The notes: generated by a model not told the origin, from the letters alone. Positions 44,884 through 53,654 are shown, numbered from the stretch's first letter. The stretch: DNA of 64,000 nt from Leisingera caerulea DSM 24564 (GCF_000473325.1 NZ_KI421513.1:294217-358216); one strand, 5' to 3'. A program made the numbers and translations.

Positions 44884-45735
44884 CTATCCGGCAGCCCGCA
44901 CCGCATGCAGCCCCTGCAGCGCCTGGCGGATATGGGGCAGGCCCGGATTGTCCGGCAGGTACAGTGCCTTGCAGCCCAGGTTGATCTCTGGCGCTGCCTC
45001 CACAGCGTGGATCTGCCCCGCCGCCAGCGCCTCTGCCGCCATATAGGCTGGAAAATACCCCATGCCGCCCCGCTTCATCAGGTAGCGCAGACCCATCAGC
45101 GCATTGCCCAGAACGATGTGCTGACGGCTGCGGCGGGGCAGAACATCACGCAGCTGGGCGTCGTACTCGCTGCCGAATTCCAGGTTGATGAACAAGGGCA
45201 GCGCATCGCGGCCCAGCCGCAGCGGCTGGTCTGACACCAGCACCAGCCGCTCCGGCGGCAGCTCCTCCGCCGCCAGACCGCTGCCCGCGGGCACCTCGTT
45301 GACGATCGCCAGGTCCAGCAGCCGCCGCGCCACCGCCTCGCCCATATTCATCGCGTGGTCATAGTTCAGCGTGAACGGCACCGTGCCCTGCTCCGCCTCC
45401 AGCCAGACCGCAACATCCACCAGCACCGGATCCCAGACCGACAGCTGCGCCCCCAGCCGCAAAGGCACCCGCCCGGCCAGGCTCGCCTTCAGATCGCCGG
45501 AGACGAACTCCCAGGTCCGCACCATCTGCTCAGCATATGGCATGAACTGACGCCCCGCCTCGCTGAGCCGGGTGCCGCCGGGCCCGCGCTCAAACAGCGC
45601 CACGCCCAGGCGGTCCTCCAGCGCCTTGATGCGGGCGCTGACCGTGGTCTGGGCGACATTCAGCACCCGCGCCGCGCCGTGAAAGCTGCCGGTGACCTCA
45701 ATCGCCAGGAAGGTCTCGAAAGAATTGATCTGCAT
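44884..45735 (-). CDS. LysR-family regulator
   Basis: A 283-residue LysR-type transcriptional regulator. The N-terminal HTH (FLAIEVTGSFHGAARVLNVAQTTVSARIKALEDRLG) is followed by a linker helix and an effector-binding domain (about 88-283). The start MQINSFETFLAI at 45735 is preferred over an upstream ATG. It diverges from the HD-domain gene with about 100 bases between them, so it most likely regulates that gene and itself. Confidence 0.9.
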   Translation of the reverse strand: MQINSFETFLAIEVTGSFHGAARVLNVAQTTVSARIKALEDRLGVALFERGPGGTRLSEAGRQFMPYAEQMVRTWEFVSGDLKASLAGRVPLRLGAQLSVWDPVLVDVAVWLEAEQGTVPFTLNYDHAMNMGEAVARRLLDLAIVNEVPAGSGLAAEELPPERLVLVSDQPLRLGRDALPLFINLEFGSEYDAQLRDVLPRRSRQHIVLGNALMGLRYLMKRGGMGYFPAYMAAEALAAGQIHAVEAAPEINLGCKALYLPDNPGLPHIRQALQGLHAVRAAG

Positions 45736-45834
45736 GTTGATCAATATTCCCAATCAGTCTGAGCAAATCAATTCGTTTTCCTGCTCACCCGGGACTCGTT
45801 AGTCTGCCAGCAGATCAACCAAAGGACCGCGCCA

Positions 45835-46425
45835 ATGCTGGACAAAAGCCACAAGCCCACCTGGACCAGTTTCACCGAAGCCACGCCCGAAGACTGGGCC
45901 GCGGTGGAAAAATACGAGGAGGCCTATAACGCCGCCCTGCCCGACCGGATCCTCGATGCCATCCGCTCACTGGACGAGGACTGGACCCCGTACCCGGTGA
46001 ACCGCTACCAGCACAGCCTGCAGGCTGCGACCCGCGCCTGGGAGGACGGCGCCGATGACGAGATCATCGTGGCGGCGCTGGTGCATGACACCGGCGACAT
46101 CCTGTCGCCCTACAATCACGGCGAGCTGTCGGCGGCGATGATGAAGCCCTATGTCAGCGAGAAGACCTATTGGATCCTCAAGCATCACTGCGTGTTTCAG
46201 GGCTTCTATTACAACCACCACTTCGGCGGCGACCGCAACGCGCGGGACAAATACCGCGACAGCCCCTATTGGGAGGACTGCCGGTATTTCTGCGAAAAGT
46301 ACGACCAATGCGCCTTTGACCCGGAGTATCCCACCAAGCCGCTGGAATTCTTCGAACCGATCCTGCGCCAGGTGCTGTCGCGCGGCTGGGGGCATATGGA
46401 ACTGGCGGAAACGGCGAAAGACTGA
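45835..46425 (+). CDS. HD-domain protein resembling diiron oxygenases (PhnZ/TmpB type)
   Basis: A 196-residue single-domain HD protein. YQHSLQAATRAWEDGADDEIIVAALVHDTGD gives the His and His-Asp pair. NHGELSAAMMKPYVSE, ILKHHCVFQGFYYNHHFGGDRN and YFCEKYDQCAFDPEY follow, as in the mixed-valence diiron oxygenases that cleave hydroxy-phosphonates. N-terminal KYEEAY may contribute the Glu/Tyr lid. A partner hydroxylase (PhnY/TmpA) is not adjacent, so the substrate may differ. A plain phosphohydrolase is the alternative. Confidence 0.72.
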   Translation: MLDKSHKPTWTSFTEATPEDWAAVEKYEEAYNAALPDRILDAIRSLDEDWTPYPVNRYQHSLQAATRAWEDGADDEIIVAALVHDTGDILSPYNHGELSAAMMKPYVSEKTYWILKHHCVFQGFYYNHHFGGDRNARDKYRDSPYWEDCRYFCEKYDQCAFDPEYPTKPLEFFEPILRQVLSRGWGHMELAETAKD

Positions 46426-46460
46426 CCCGCGTACACCGGGACAGCCTTCCGCAAAGAAAA

Positions 46461-46482
46461 TGAGGGGCCTGATGGCCCCTCA
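46461..46482. terminator. Bidirectional terminator between the HD-domain and PRC-barrel genes
   Basis: Perfect 9-bp stem TGAGGGGCC/GGCCCCTCA with a TGAT loop, with A-rich sequence on the left and AATAAAA on the right. It therefore has T-rich tails in both directions and suits the two convergent genes. Confidence 0.8.
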
Positions 46483-46499
46483 ATAAAACAATGGTGCGG

Positions 46500-46919
46500 T
46501 TAGTCCCACCAGCCTTCGTCGACCGACGGCAGTTCTTCCAGCTGCTCTTCGGTATAGCGGGTGACGATCACGTAGCGCTTGTCATCGACCGGGGCCAGAC
46601 GCATGTCTTCCACCGGGATCATCACGTGCTTGTCGCCGACATCCAGGAAGCCGCCAACCTCGGCCACAACGCCCTTCATCATGCCATTGCGGTCCAGGAT
46701 GATGTCTTCGATTTCACCGATGTCGTTCCAGTCCGGGCCAACGCCGTCAGCTTCCCAGTTGCCCCAGGTGTCTTCGTCCATCGGGCCGTTCAGGGTGTAA
46801 ATGTCACCGCCGGTGATATCGCGGGTGCGGATCAGATCCTTGGTGTCCATAGCGGTTTCTGCAAGAGCGGGCGCAGCGGCCATACCAGCAGCCAGGGCGA
46901 TCATTGCGATGCGTTTCAT
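46500..46919 (-). CDS. Exported PRC-barrel domain protein
   Basis: A 139-residue protein with a signal peptide (MKRIAMIALAAGMAAAPALA) followed by a single PRC-barrel-like domain. Visible stretches are WNDIGEIEDIILDRNGMMKGVVAEVGGFL, VMIPVEDMRL and a C-terminal acidic tail ending EGWWD. Periplasmic PRC-barrel proteins of this kind are common in Rhodobacterales and have no settled role. Ribosome site AGGAGA precedes the ATG. Confidence 0.85.
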   Translation of the reverse strand: MKRIAMIALAAGMAAAPALAETAMDTKDLIRTRDITGGDIYTLNGPMDEDTWGNWEADGVGPDWNDIGEIEDIILDRNGMMKGVVAEVGGFLDVGDKHVMIPVEDMRLAPVDDKRYVIVTRYTEEQLEELPSVDEGWWD

Positions 46920-47228
46920 GGTGCATTCTCCTTTTCTGGTTCGTTCATAAGGAGAACGGGCACCGGGCAGGAAAGTTCCTGAAAACCCCAGAAAATTCCT
47001 GCCGCTAAGCCCCGGCCGCCGCTGCGCCGGCGGTGCAAAGGCATCAGGCGCGCCCGCAATGAGGGATTGCGCCGCGCGTTGCGCGCCGCTCCGCGGGCCG
47101 GGCAGGCCGCGCCTGCGGCGCGGCCTGCCCGGCCCAACGGGATCCTTCGGATTTCATATCCGGACGGGGACGGGCGGGAGATCCCCGGGGCGCCCCGACC
47201 GGTGCCTGTTGCCGCAGCGGGCAGAGGG
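46920..47228. other. GC-rich intergenic region with a long hairpin
   Basis: It holds the PRC-barrel promoter at its left and the long perfect inverted repeat at 47094-47134 in its centre. No coding sequence is supported; the frames there are Arg/Ala/Pro-rich artefacts of the repeat. Confidence 0.5.
47094..47134. repeat. 19-bp perfect inverted repeat with 3-base loop
   Basis: Arms 47094-47112 and 47116-47134 are exact reverse complements (GGGCCGGGCAGGCC...), with a TGC loop and nearly pure GC. It lies about 95 bases downstream of the methyltransferase stop. It could end that transcript or be a REP-like unit; no T-run follows. Confidence 0.7.
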
Positions 47229-47831
47229 TCAATCCGCAGCGCGGAGACCCGACCCCATCAGAACCGGCATCGACTGGCCGCCGGCGTCCATTGTGAAGGC
47301 ATGTGCCACCCGGATCGACCCAAGGCCCGCATCCCGCAGCGCGTCTCTCACCTGCTGCTCAGTCAGCCCGGAGCCGCCCTCCTCCGAGGCCAGCCAATCC
47401 CATTGCACGAACAGTCCGCCGCTGTTCAGCCGCTTCGCCAGCGCCGCAACCGCGCTTTTATAGTCCGGCAGGAAACCGCAGACGGAGGAGGCGCAGATCA
47501 TGTCAAATCCGCCGAGCCCCTCCCCGGCGTCCTGTCCGCTGCCATCCAGAATGTCCGCATGCAGCGCCCGGACATTGGGCAGCGCCTTGCCCTGCAGCAC
47601 CGCGATCATCCGGTCCGAGGTGTCGGCGGCGACCACCTCCTTCACATGCGGCGCCAGCTTTTCGCTCAAGAGCCCGGTGCCGCAGCCGAAATCAAGCACC
47701 CGCTTGTCCTGCCAGCCGCCACCGGTGATGCCGGTCTCTGTGTCCAGCGCGGCAAAGGCCCGTGTGGCATAGGTGCGGACATCGCTGTTGCCGTCCCAGC
47801 CGTCCGCGTAATCGTTCCAGTCGTCGCCCAT
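47229..47831 (-). CDS. Class I SAM-dependent methyltransferase
   Basis: A 200-residue protein with motif I VLDFGCGTGLLSEKLAPHV, the acidic motif II EVVAADTSDRMIAVL and LHADILDG. It begins MGDDWNDYADGWDGNSDVRTY. Substrate unknown; the general layout is that of small-molecule methyltransferases. Monocistronic. Confidence 0.85.
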   Translation of the reverse strand: MGDDWNDYADGWDGNSDVRTYATRAFAALDTETGITGGGWQDKRVLDFGCGTGLLSEKLAPHVKEVVAADTSDRMIAVLQGKALPNVRALHADILDGSGQDAGEGLGGFDMICASSVCGFLPDYKSAVAALAKRLNSGGLFVQWDWLASEEGGSGLTEQQVRDALRDAGLGSIRVAHAFTMDAGGQSMPVLMGSGLRAAD

Positions 47832-48011
47832 CGTGCTTGCGTGTCCCGCTTTGGTGTCTTGAACCCGGGACAGTGAAGCGGCGGGCGGGCGGCGTCAACA
47901 AGGGGCTGCAGGCGCGCACCTTCTCTTCGCCCGGAACCAAGGCGGAGCCGCCGGGCGAGCACCTGCCTCTCGACTGCAACAGTATAGGAGGAAGTCCAGC
48001 AGGGGTTCGGA

Positions 48012-48440
48012 TCAGCCCTCCGCGCGGAGCTGCCGGGCGAGCCAGTCTATTTCTTCTGTCGCTCCGAACCCTTCTTCGCTGAGACGGATAACCGCCGTCC
48101 TTACAAGCTCCCTGTCGAGGTCCCGCGCTGCCTTGGCTTTTGCGACGGTCTCAAAATCCGCAGGATCGCAGACAAATGAGCTGAATCTCTGAATTTCGTC
48201 CGAATACACTGTGAACCCCGAGCGGTGCAGCACCTCGGCAGCCAGCTGCAGAGGCCCAACACACAAATTGTCGAAGGTCCTCACGCGGCCTTTTTCCAGA
48301 TGGTGCACTTCCCGGTAGTGCAGCTGATGAACGCAGCGGGCTATGGCCAGCAGCCTGCCTTGATGCGTGTTGACGGGCTGCGGGAGCCAAGGCGGATAAT
48401 CCATGCCCGAATGCTGACGGCATACCAGGGCTTTGTTCAA
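48012..48440 (-). CDS. Hypothetical protein
   Basis: A 142-residue protein without a recognised domain. It shows VHQLHYREVHHLEKGRVRTFDNLCVGPLQLAAEVLHRSGFTVYSDE and a helical, charged C-terminus. Neither the TTG at 48440 nor the in-frame ATG at 48404 has a good ribosome site, so the start is uncertain. Coding is supported by a long frame with no repeat composition and sensible residue use, but no relative is recalled. Confidence 0.5.
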   Translation of the reverse strand: MNKALVCRQHSGMDYPPWLPQPVNTHQGRLLAIARCVHQLHYREVHHLEKGRVRTFDNLCVGPLQLAAEVLHRSGFTVYSDEIQRFSSFVCDPADFETVAKAKAARDLDRELVRTAVIRLSEEGFGATEEIDWLARQLRAEG

Positions 48441-48472
48441 GTCCCTTTTCGCGCGCCAGCCACCCCAAAAAA

Positions 48473-48498
48473 AAGCCCCGGCACATTGGCCGGGGCTT
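48473..48498 (-). terminator. Intrinsic terminator of the FAD-GcvT dehydrogenase gene
   Basis: On the minus strand, a 10-bp stem (AAGCCCCGGC/GCCGGGGCTT) with a six-base loop is followed directly by a run of T, about 20 bases after the stop of the gene at 48520. A textbook rho-independent terminator. Confidence 0.9.
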
Positions 48499-48519
48499 CC
48501 TTGTCTCTTCCGCCTGGCC

Positions 48520-51027
48520 TTAGCCGTTCTGGCGGATGGTTTCGTTCTTCGGATCGTAGGGGCTGTCGCAGGTCACGACCGCATCCCACAGCTTGTCCTG
48601 CATCTTGACCTTCAGCTTGGTGCCTTCCACCGCGTGCTCAGGCTTCACATAGCCCATGCCGATGGATTTCTCGAAGGCCACCGAGTAGCCGCCGGAGGTC
48701 AGGCGGCCCACACGGGTGCCGTCTTCGGTGTAAAGCGCTTCGCGGCCCCAGGGATCGGCGTCCGACGGACCGTCGATCAGCAGGGTGCAGCACTTCACGC
48801 GGACGCCGGTTTCGACCAGCTTGTCCTTGCCGTGGAAGTCCTTCTCCAGGTCGACAAAGCGCGGCAGGTCGGCTTCCAGAGGGGTCGCGTCGCGGCCCAG
48901 TTCGTTGCCGAAGGCACGGTAGGATTTCTCCTGGCGCAGCCAGTTCTGGGCGCGCGCGCCGACCAGCTTCATGCCGTGCTTCTCGCCCGCTTTTTCCAGC
49001 AGGTCGAACAGGTAGTTCTGCATCTCGATCGGGTGATGCAGTTCCCAGCCCAGTTCACCGGTGTAGGCCACGCGGATCGCGTTCACGGGGCACATGCCCA
49101 GTTCGATCTGCTTGGCAGACAGCCAGGGAAAGCGCTTGTTCGACAGGGCGGTTTCCGGATCTGCGTCCTTGATCACCTCTTTCAGAACGTCGCGCGACTT
49201 GGGCCCTGCGATGGCAAAAACGCCCCACTGGGTGGTCACATCCTGGATCTCGATGTAACCGAACTCTGCCATCTTGTCTTCGGCGGCCTTGCGCAGGAAG
49301 TCCGCGTCATACTCGGTCCAGGCACCGGCGGAGACCAGGTAATAGTTGTTCTCGCCGTTGCGCACGATGGTGTATTCGGTGCGGGTGGTGCCGAATGCGG
49401 TCAGCGCGTAGGTCAGGTTGATACGGCCGACCTTGGGCAGCTTGTTGCAGGTGAACCAGTCCAGGAACTGCGTCGCACCGGGGCCTTTGACGACATGCTT
49501 GGTAAAGGCGGTTGCGTCGATCAGGCCAACGCCTTCGCGCACGGCTTTCGCCTCGTCCACGGCATACTGCCACCAGCCGCCGCGGCGGAAGGAGCGGGCG
49601 TCGTGGTCGAAGTTCTCCGGCGCGTCCAGGGGCCCGTAGTAGTTCGGACGCTCCCAGCCGTTGACCCAGCCGAACTGGGCGCCGCGGGCCTTCTGGCGGT
49701 CGTAGGCCGGAGCGGTGCGCAGCGGGCGGGCTGCCGGGCGCTCTTCGTCCGGGTGGTGCAGGATGTAGACGTGGTCGTAGCACTCTTCGTTCTTGCGAGC
49801 CGCGAACTCGGTGGTCATCCAGTTCTGGCTGTAGCGCTTGGGGTCGAGCGACGCCATGTCGATCTCGGCCTCGCCGTCCACCATCATCTGCGCCAGGTAG
49901 TAGCCGGTGCCGCCTGCGGCGGTGATGCCAAAGGAGAAGCCTTCCGCCAGCCACATGTTGCGCAGGCCCGGCGCCGGGCCGACCAGCGGGTTGCCGTCCG
50001 GGGTATAGCAGATCGGGCCGTTGAAATCGTCCTTGAGGCCCGACTCCTCGCAGGAGGGCATCCGGTGGATCATCGCCATGTACTGCTCTTCGATCCGCTC
50101 CAGATCGAGCGGGAACAGGTCGGCGCGGAAGCTGTCCGGTACGCCGTATTCAAAGCAGGCCGGCGCGTGCTTTTCATAAACACCCAGGATCCAGCCACCG
50201 CGCTCTTCGCGCACATAGGACTGTGCGTCGGCGTCGCGGATCACCGGGTGCTCCGGGTTGCCTTCCTCGCGGTACTTCTGCAGCGCCGGATCAACGTCGG
50301 TAACGATGAACTGGTGCTCGACCGGGATCGCCGGCATCTTGATGCCCAGCATCTTGGCGGTGCGCTGCGCGTGGTTGCCGGAGGCGGTCACGACGTGCTC
50401 GGCAGTGATCACCACCTTCTCGTCGGACTCGACCAGGTTGCCGCCCTGCTCCACCATCTTGGTGCAAGTGACTTCCCAGTGGGTGCCGTTCCAGTGGAAA
50501 TCATCGGCCTGCATCTTGCGGACGATGTCGACGCCGCGCTGACGGGCGCCCTTGGCCATCGCCTGGGTCACGTCGGCCGGGTTGATGTAGCCGTCGGTGT
50601 GGTGGTACAGCGCGCCCTTCAGGTCCTCGGTGTTGATCAGCGGCCAGCGGGCCTTGATCTCGTCCGGGGTCAGGAACTCATACGGCACGTCGCAGGTTTC
50701 CGCGGTGGAGGCATAGAGCATGTACTCGTCCATGCGCTCCTGGGTCTGCGCCATGCGCAGGTTGCCCACCACGGCGAAACCTGCGTTCAGGCCGGTTTCC
50801 TCTTCCAGGGTCTTGTAGAAATCGACCGAGTACTTGTGGATGTGGGTTGTCGCATAAGACATGTTGAACAGCGGCAGCAGGCCGGCTGCGTGCCAGGTCG
50901 AGCCGGAGGTCAGCTCGTCACGCTCGATCAGCATGACGTCCTCCCAGCCGGCCTTGGCCAGGTGATAGGCAATCGAGGTGCCGATGGCGCCGCCGCCGAC
51001 AACAAGTGCTTTGACTTGGGTTTTCAT
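48520..51027 (-). CDS. FAD-GcvT dehydrogenase of the dimethylglycine/sarcosine dehydrogenase family
   Basis: An 835-residue two-domain enzyme. The N-terminal DAO-type flavin domain (KALVVGGGAIGTSIAYHLAKAG; GSTWHAAGLLP, whose His region carries covalent FAD in relatives) spans about 1-390. After a linker, a GcvT aminomethyltransferase domain follows from about 430 (GVGLIDATAFTKHVVKGPGA; YTGELGWELHHP; KDFHGKDKL). Such proteins demethylate dimethylglycine, sarcosine or similar methylamines and pass the one-carbon unit to tetrahydrofolate. The ATG at 51027 has GGGAGA upstream. Dimethylglycine is the best guess for the substrate. Confidence 0.87.
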   Translation of the reverse strand: MKTQVKALVVGGGAIGTSIAYHLAKAGWEDVMLIERDELTSGSTWHAAGLLPLFNMSYATTHIHKYSVDFYKTLEEETGLNAGFAVVGNLRMAQTQERMDEYMLYASTAETCDVPYEFLTPDEIKARWPLINTEDLKGALYHHTDGYINPADVTQAMAKGARQRGVDIVRKMQADDFHWNGTHWEVTCTKMVEQGGNLVESDEKVVITAEHVVTASGNHAQRTAKMLGIKMPAIPVEHQFIVTDVDPALQKYREEGNPEHPVIRDADAQSYVREERGGWILGVYEKHAPACFEYGVPDSFRADLFPLDLERIEEQYMAMIHRMPSCEESGLKDDFNGPICYTPDGNPLVGPAPGLRNMWLAEGFSFGITAAGGTGYYLAQMMVDGEAEIDMASLDPKRYSQNWMTTEFAARKNEECYDHVYILHHPDEERPAARPLRTAPAYDRQKARGAQFGWVNGWERPNYYGPLDAPENFDHDARSFRRGGWWQYAVDEAKAVREGVGLIDATAFTKHVVKGPGATQFLDWFTCNKLPKVGRINLTYALTAFGTTRTEYTIVRNGENNYYLVSAGAWTEYDADFLRKAAEDKMAEFGYIEIQDVTTQWGVFAIAGPKSRDVLKEVIKDADPETALSNKRFPWLSAKQIELGMCPVNAIRVAYTGELGWELHHPIEMQNYLFDLLEKAGEKHGMKLVGARAQNWLRQEKSYRAFGNELGRDATPLEADLPRFVDLEKDFHGKDKLVETGVRVKCCTLLIDGPSDADPWGREALYTEDGTRVGRLTSGGYSVAFEKSIGMGYVKPEHAVEGTKLKVKMQDKLWDAVVTCDSPYDPKNETIRQNG

Positions 51028-51197
51028 TCTCCCGCTCTCCAGCTTTGTGAGATTCTTGCATGCGGTTATGCCCGCGCATTGAAATCCGCGCAAAATCAGG
51101 CCGACGCAAAAACAGCCAAAACCGACCTTGCGCGCCACAGCATACCGGATTCTGGCAGCAGTTTTGACGGTAAAGGCGTTTTACCGCGCAGCAAAAA

Positions 51198-51213
51198 GGG
51201 GGCTGACGCCCCC
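51198..51213 (-). terminator. Terminator of the small hypothetical gene at 51247
   Basis: On the minus strand GGGGGC-GTCA-GCCCCC is followed by TTTTT, 33 bases after the stop of the 116-residue gene. Confidence 0.75.
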
Positions 51214-51246
51214 TGACGGTCCTGAATCAAACTGCCGCGTCCCCTG

Positions 51247-51597
51247 TCAGCAGTCCGCCACATTGCCGCGGCGGATGCAAACGGGCGGCGGTGCCTCCTC
51301 CCCGTTCTGCACCTCTGCGACCTGCTCGCCGCCAGAGGGGCCGCCTGTAAGCAGACGCTTGCCGTAGCTGGCTGCCTCGCCCCAAAGTGACAGCCCCTGC
51401 CCGTCCTGCTGCGCAGCCGCGCGGACGGTGTCCCGGGTCCGGGCGCGGGCAAAGCGCTCCTGCACGATGGTGCCGTAATCGGTGGCGCTGAGATCGCCCC
51501 AGCTGAGGCCCGCATCCCGGGTCTGGATATGGTAGTCATAGCCGATAACGGCCTGGGTGCTGAGCACCAGGATGCCCATTGCTTTCTTCAGTGCCAT
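51247..51597 (-). CDS. Small hypothetical protein with N-terminal hydrophobic segment
   Basis: A 116-residue protein beginning MALKKAMGILVLSTQAVIGYDYH, which could be a signal anchor or uncleaved signal. The rest is polar (WGDLSATDYGTIVQERFARARTRD) with two Cys near the C-terminus (PVCIRRGNVADC). A GGAGAG ribosome site precedes the ATG and a clear terminator follows, so it looks like a real monocistronic gene. No function is recognised. Confidence 0.65.
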   Translation of the reverse strand: MALKKAMGILVLSTQAVIGYDYHIQTRDAGLSWGDLSATDYGTIVQERFARARTRDTVRAAAQQDGQGLSLWGEAASYGKRLLTGGPSGGEQVAEVQNGEEAPPPVCIRRGNVADC

Positions 51598-52142
51598 GCC
51601 GCTCTCCGTTTCCGCAGGAATGCTTTGCTGACATCCCAGTTCAGGACCTGGCGCAGAATTGCGGCAGCTTTCCGGCTTTTCGGGGGAGAGTGCGATGCAT
51701 GCGGTTCAGTCCGGCCAGGACCCCTGCCCTGCCGGCTGCTGCTGCGGTCTGCGTTACTGATCAACCTGTGCTGATCCCTGTGTGCTGAGCTTCAGCGGTA
51801 AGGAATGGCGGCGCCGCCAAGGGGCGGAGGCGGGACGGGAGGGTACTCCCGCACGCTGAACGTCGTCTTTGCGTGCCCGTGCCAAGGGCCCTGTTCCATG
51901 ATGCCGGGGGTGTCAGGCCCGGCAGTGACCGCGATCAGGAAACAGTATGGCACCCGGGGCTTAAGATGCAGTGAGGCGGGCGTGCGCCGGGGGCGCAACC
52001 CCCAGGGCGGTGTGTGCGCAGCAGCCGCTGCGCAGTGAGTATTTCTGGAAAGATGAAGGCGCGAGGCCGGTGTTTTCATCTTTCCCCAAATACTCAAATC
52101 CCGCTGCCGGCCCGGAGCGGTCCGCTGGCGGGCGGTTGCACC
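51598..52142. other. 545-base intergenic region with a repeat pair
   Basis: No coding sequence is supported. It includes GC-rich hairpins (for example CGGGGGCGCAACCCCCAG near 51990) and, at its right end, two facing copies of the GAGTATTT repeat, described separately. Confidence 0.5.
52037..52095. repeat. Facing copies of the GAGTATTT...GATGAA repeat forming a long imperfect palindrome
   Basis: Arm 1 at 52037-52057 and the reverse complement of arm 2 at 52075-52095 agree at 19 of 21 positions, separated by 17 bases. The same 21-mer occurs at 37274-37294. Lying 48 bases after the stop of the flavoprotein at 52143, it can form a hairpin in its transcript and may serve as terminator. Confidence 0.65.
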
Positions 52143-53546
52143 TTACATCTCCAGGATCTTGCCCGGGTTCATGATGTTATCCGGGTCCAGGGCCGCCTTG
52201 ACCGCCGCCATATAGCGGGTTGCCGGGCCCAGCTCCTTTTGCAGATACGGGCGCTTGCCCTGACCGATGCCGTGTTCGCCGGTGCAGGTGCCCTCCATCG
52301 AAATTGCCAGGTCATTGAGCCAGCCGACAAACTCATCCGCCTTCCGGCGCTCGATTTCGCTGTCCATGTCGATCAGCAGCAGCGCGTGGAAGTTGCCGTC
52401 GCCCACATGGCCGACGATCGGCGCCATCAGCCCCATGCCCTCCGCCTTGTCCCGCGCGGCGCCGACGCATTCCGCCAGTCTGGAGATCGGCACGCAGACA
52501 TCGGTGGAGATCCCCTTGGCACCGGGGCGCAGCTGCAGGCTGGCCCAGTACATGTCATGGCGTGCCTGCCACAGCTTGTTGCGCTCCTCCGGCGTCGAGG
52601 TGGCGGCGATGTCAAAGCCGCCGAACTCTTCGGCGATGGAGGCGAACATGTCCGTCTGTTCCACCACGCCCGCATCCGAGCCGTGGAACTCCAAGAGCAG
52701 AAGGGGCGTTTCCGGCAGGTCCAGCCCGGAATAGGCATTGGCGGCGCGCACACTGAGCGCGTCCAGCAGCTCGATCCGGGCGACCGGGATGCCGTACTGG
52801 ATGGTCATCATCACCGCGCGGCAGGCCTCATCCACGGTGCGGAACGAACAGCGGGCGGAGCGGATCGCCTCGGGGATGCCCTGCAGTTTCAGGGTCAGTT
52901 CGGTGATCAGGCCCAGGGTGCCCTCGCTGCCGACCAGAAGCCGGGTCAGGTCATAGCCGGCGGAGGATTTCTTGGCCCGCTGTGCGGTGCGGATCACGCC
53001 GCCGTCGGCCATCACGGCCTCCAGGCTGAGCACGTTGTCCTTCATGGTGCCATAGCGCACCGCATTGGTTCCGGACGCCCGCGTCGCCGCCATGCCGCCG
53101 AGCGATGCATTGGCGCCGGGGTCGATCGGGAAGAACAGGCCCTGGTCGCGCAGGTAGGTGTTGAGCTGCTCGCGGGTGACGCCGGGCTGTACCACAACGT
53201 CCAGATCCTCGGCATGCACCGCCATAATCTGGTCCATCCGCATCATGTCGATGCAGATGCCGCCGGCCGGGGCGTTCACATGACCCTCCAGCGAGGTGCC
53301 GGTGCCGAAGGGGATGACCGGCACGCCGTATTCGGCGCAGACCGCGACGATCTCCGACACCTCTTCGGTGGAGGTGGGGAACACCACCGCATCGGGCGCC
53401 TGGTTGACGATCCAGGTGGTGGTGTGGCCGTGCTGCTCGCAGATTGCCTGTCCGGTTTGCAGCTGGCTGCCGAAACGCTGTTGCAGTGTTTCGATTGCGG
53501 CCTCGATACCGGCCTCGTTGCGCGGCAATGAGGTGGCTTGCACCAT
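52143..53546 (-). CDS. FAD-binding oxidoreductase, D-lactate dehydrogenase (cytochrome) type
   Basis: A 467-residue flavoprotein. The PCMH-type FAD domain (VVFPTSTEEVSEIVAVCAEYGVPVIPFGTGTSLEGHV; IDPGANASLGGMAATRASGTNAVRYGTM) is followed by the FAD-oxidase C domain with the metal/active-site stretch PIVGHVGDGNFHALLLID and the closing EHGIGQGKRPYL. Relatives are D-lactate, D-2-hydroxyglutarate and glycolate (GlcD) dehydrogenases; D-lactate type fits best. It lies close to the 2-hydroxyacid dehydrogenase gene at 55487 but is not in one operon with it. Confidence 0.87.
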   Translation of the reverse strand: MVQATSLPRNEAGIEAAIETLQQRFGSQLQTGQAICEQHGHTTTWIVNQAPDAVVFPTSTEEVSEIVAVCAEYGVPVIPFGTGTSLEGHVNAPAGGICIDMMRMDQIMAVHAEDLDVVVQPGVTREQLNTYLRDQGLFFPIDPGANASLGGMAATRASGTNAVRYGTMKDNVLSLEAVMADGGVIRTAQRAKKSSAGYDLTRLLVGSEGTLGLITELTLKLQGIPEAIRSARCSFRTVDEACRAVMMTIQYGIPVARIELLDALSVRAANAYSGLDLPETPLLLLEFHGSDAGVVEQTDMFASIAEEFGGFDIAATSTPEERNKLWQARHDMYWASLQLRPGAKGISTDVCVPISRLAECVGAARDKAEGMGLMAPIVGHVGDGNFHALLLIDMDSEIERRKADEFVGWLNDLAISMEGTCTGEHGIGQGKRPYLQKELGPATRYMAAVKAALDPDNIMNPGKILEM

Positions 53547-53654
53547 GATCGGTCTCCCCCAGAAAAATTCACTTGTTAACCTACGCCCTGCCGCCGGCGT
53601 TCAGCAATACCCAGAACCCCGTAGGCCCGGCCGGCGGGGCCAGGCAGCACGCCC

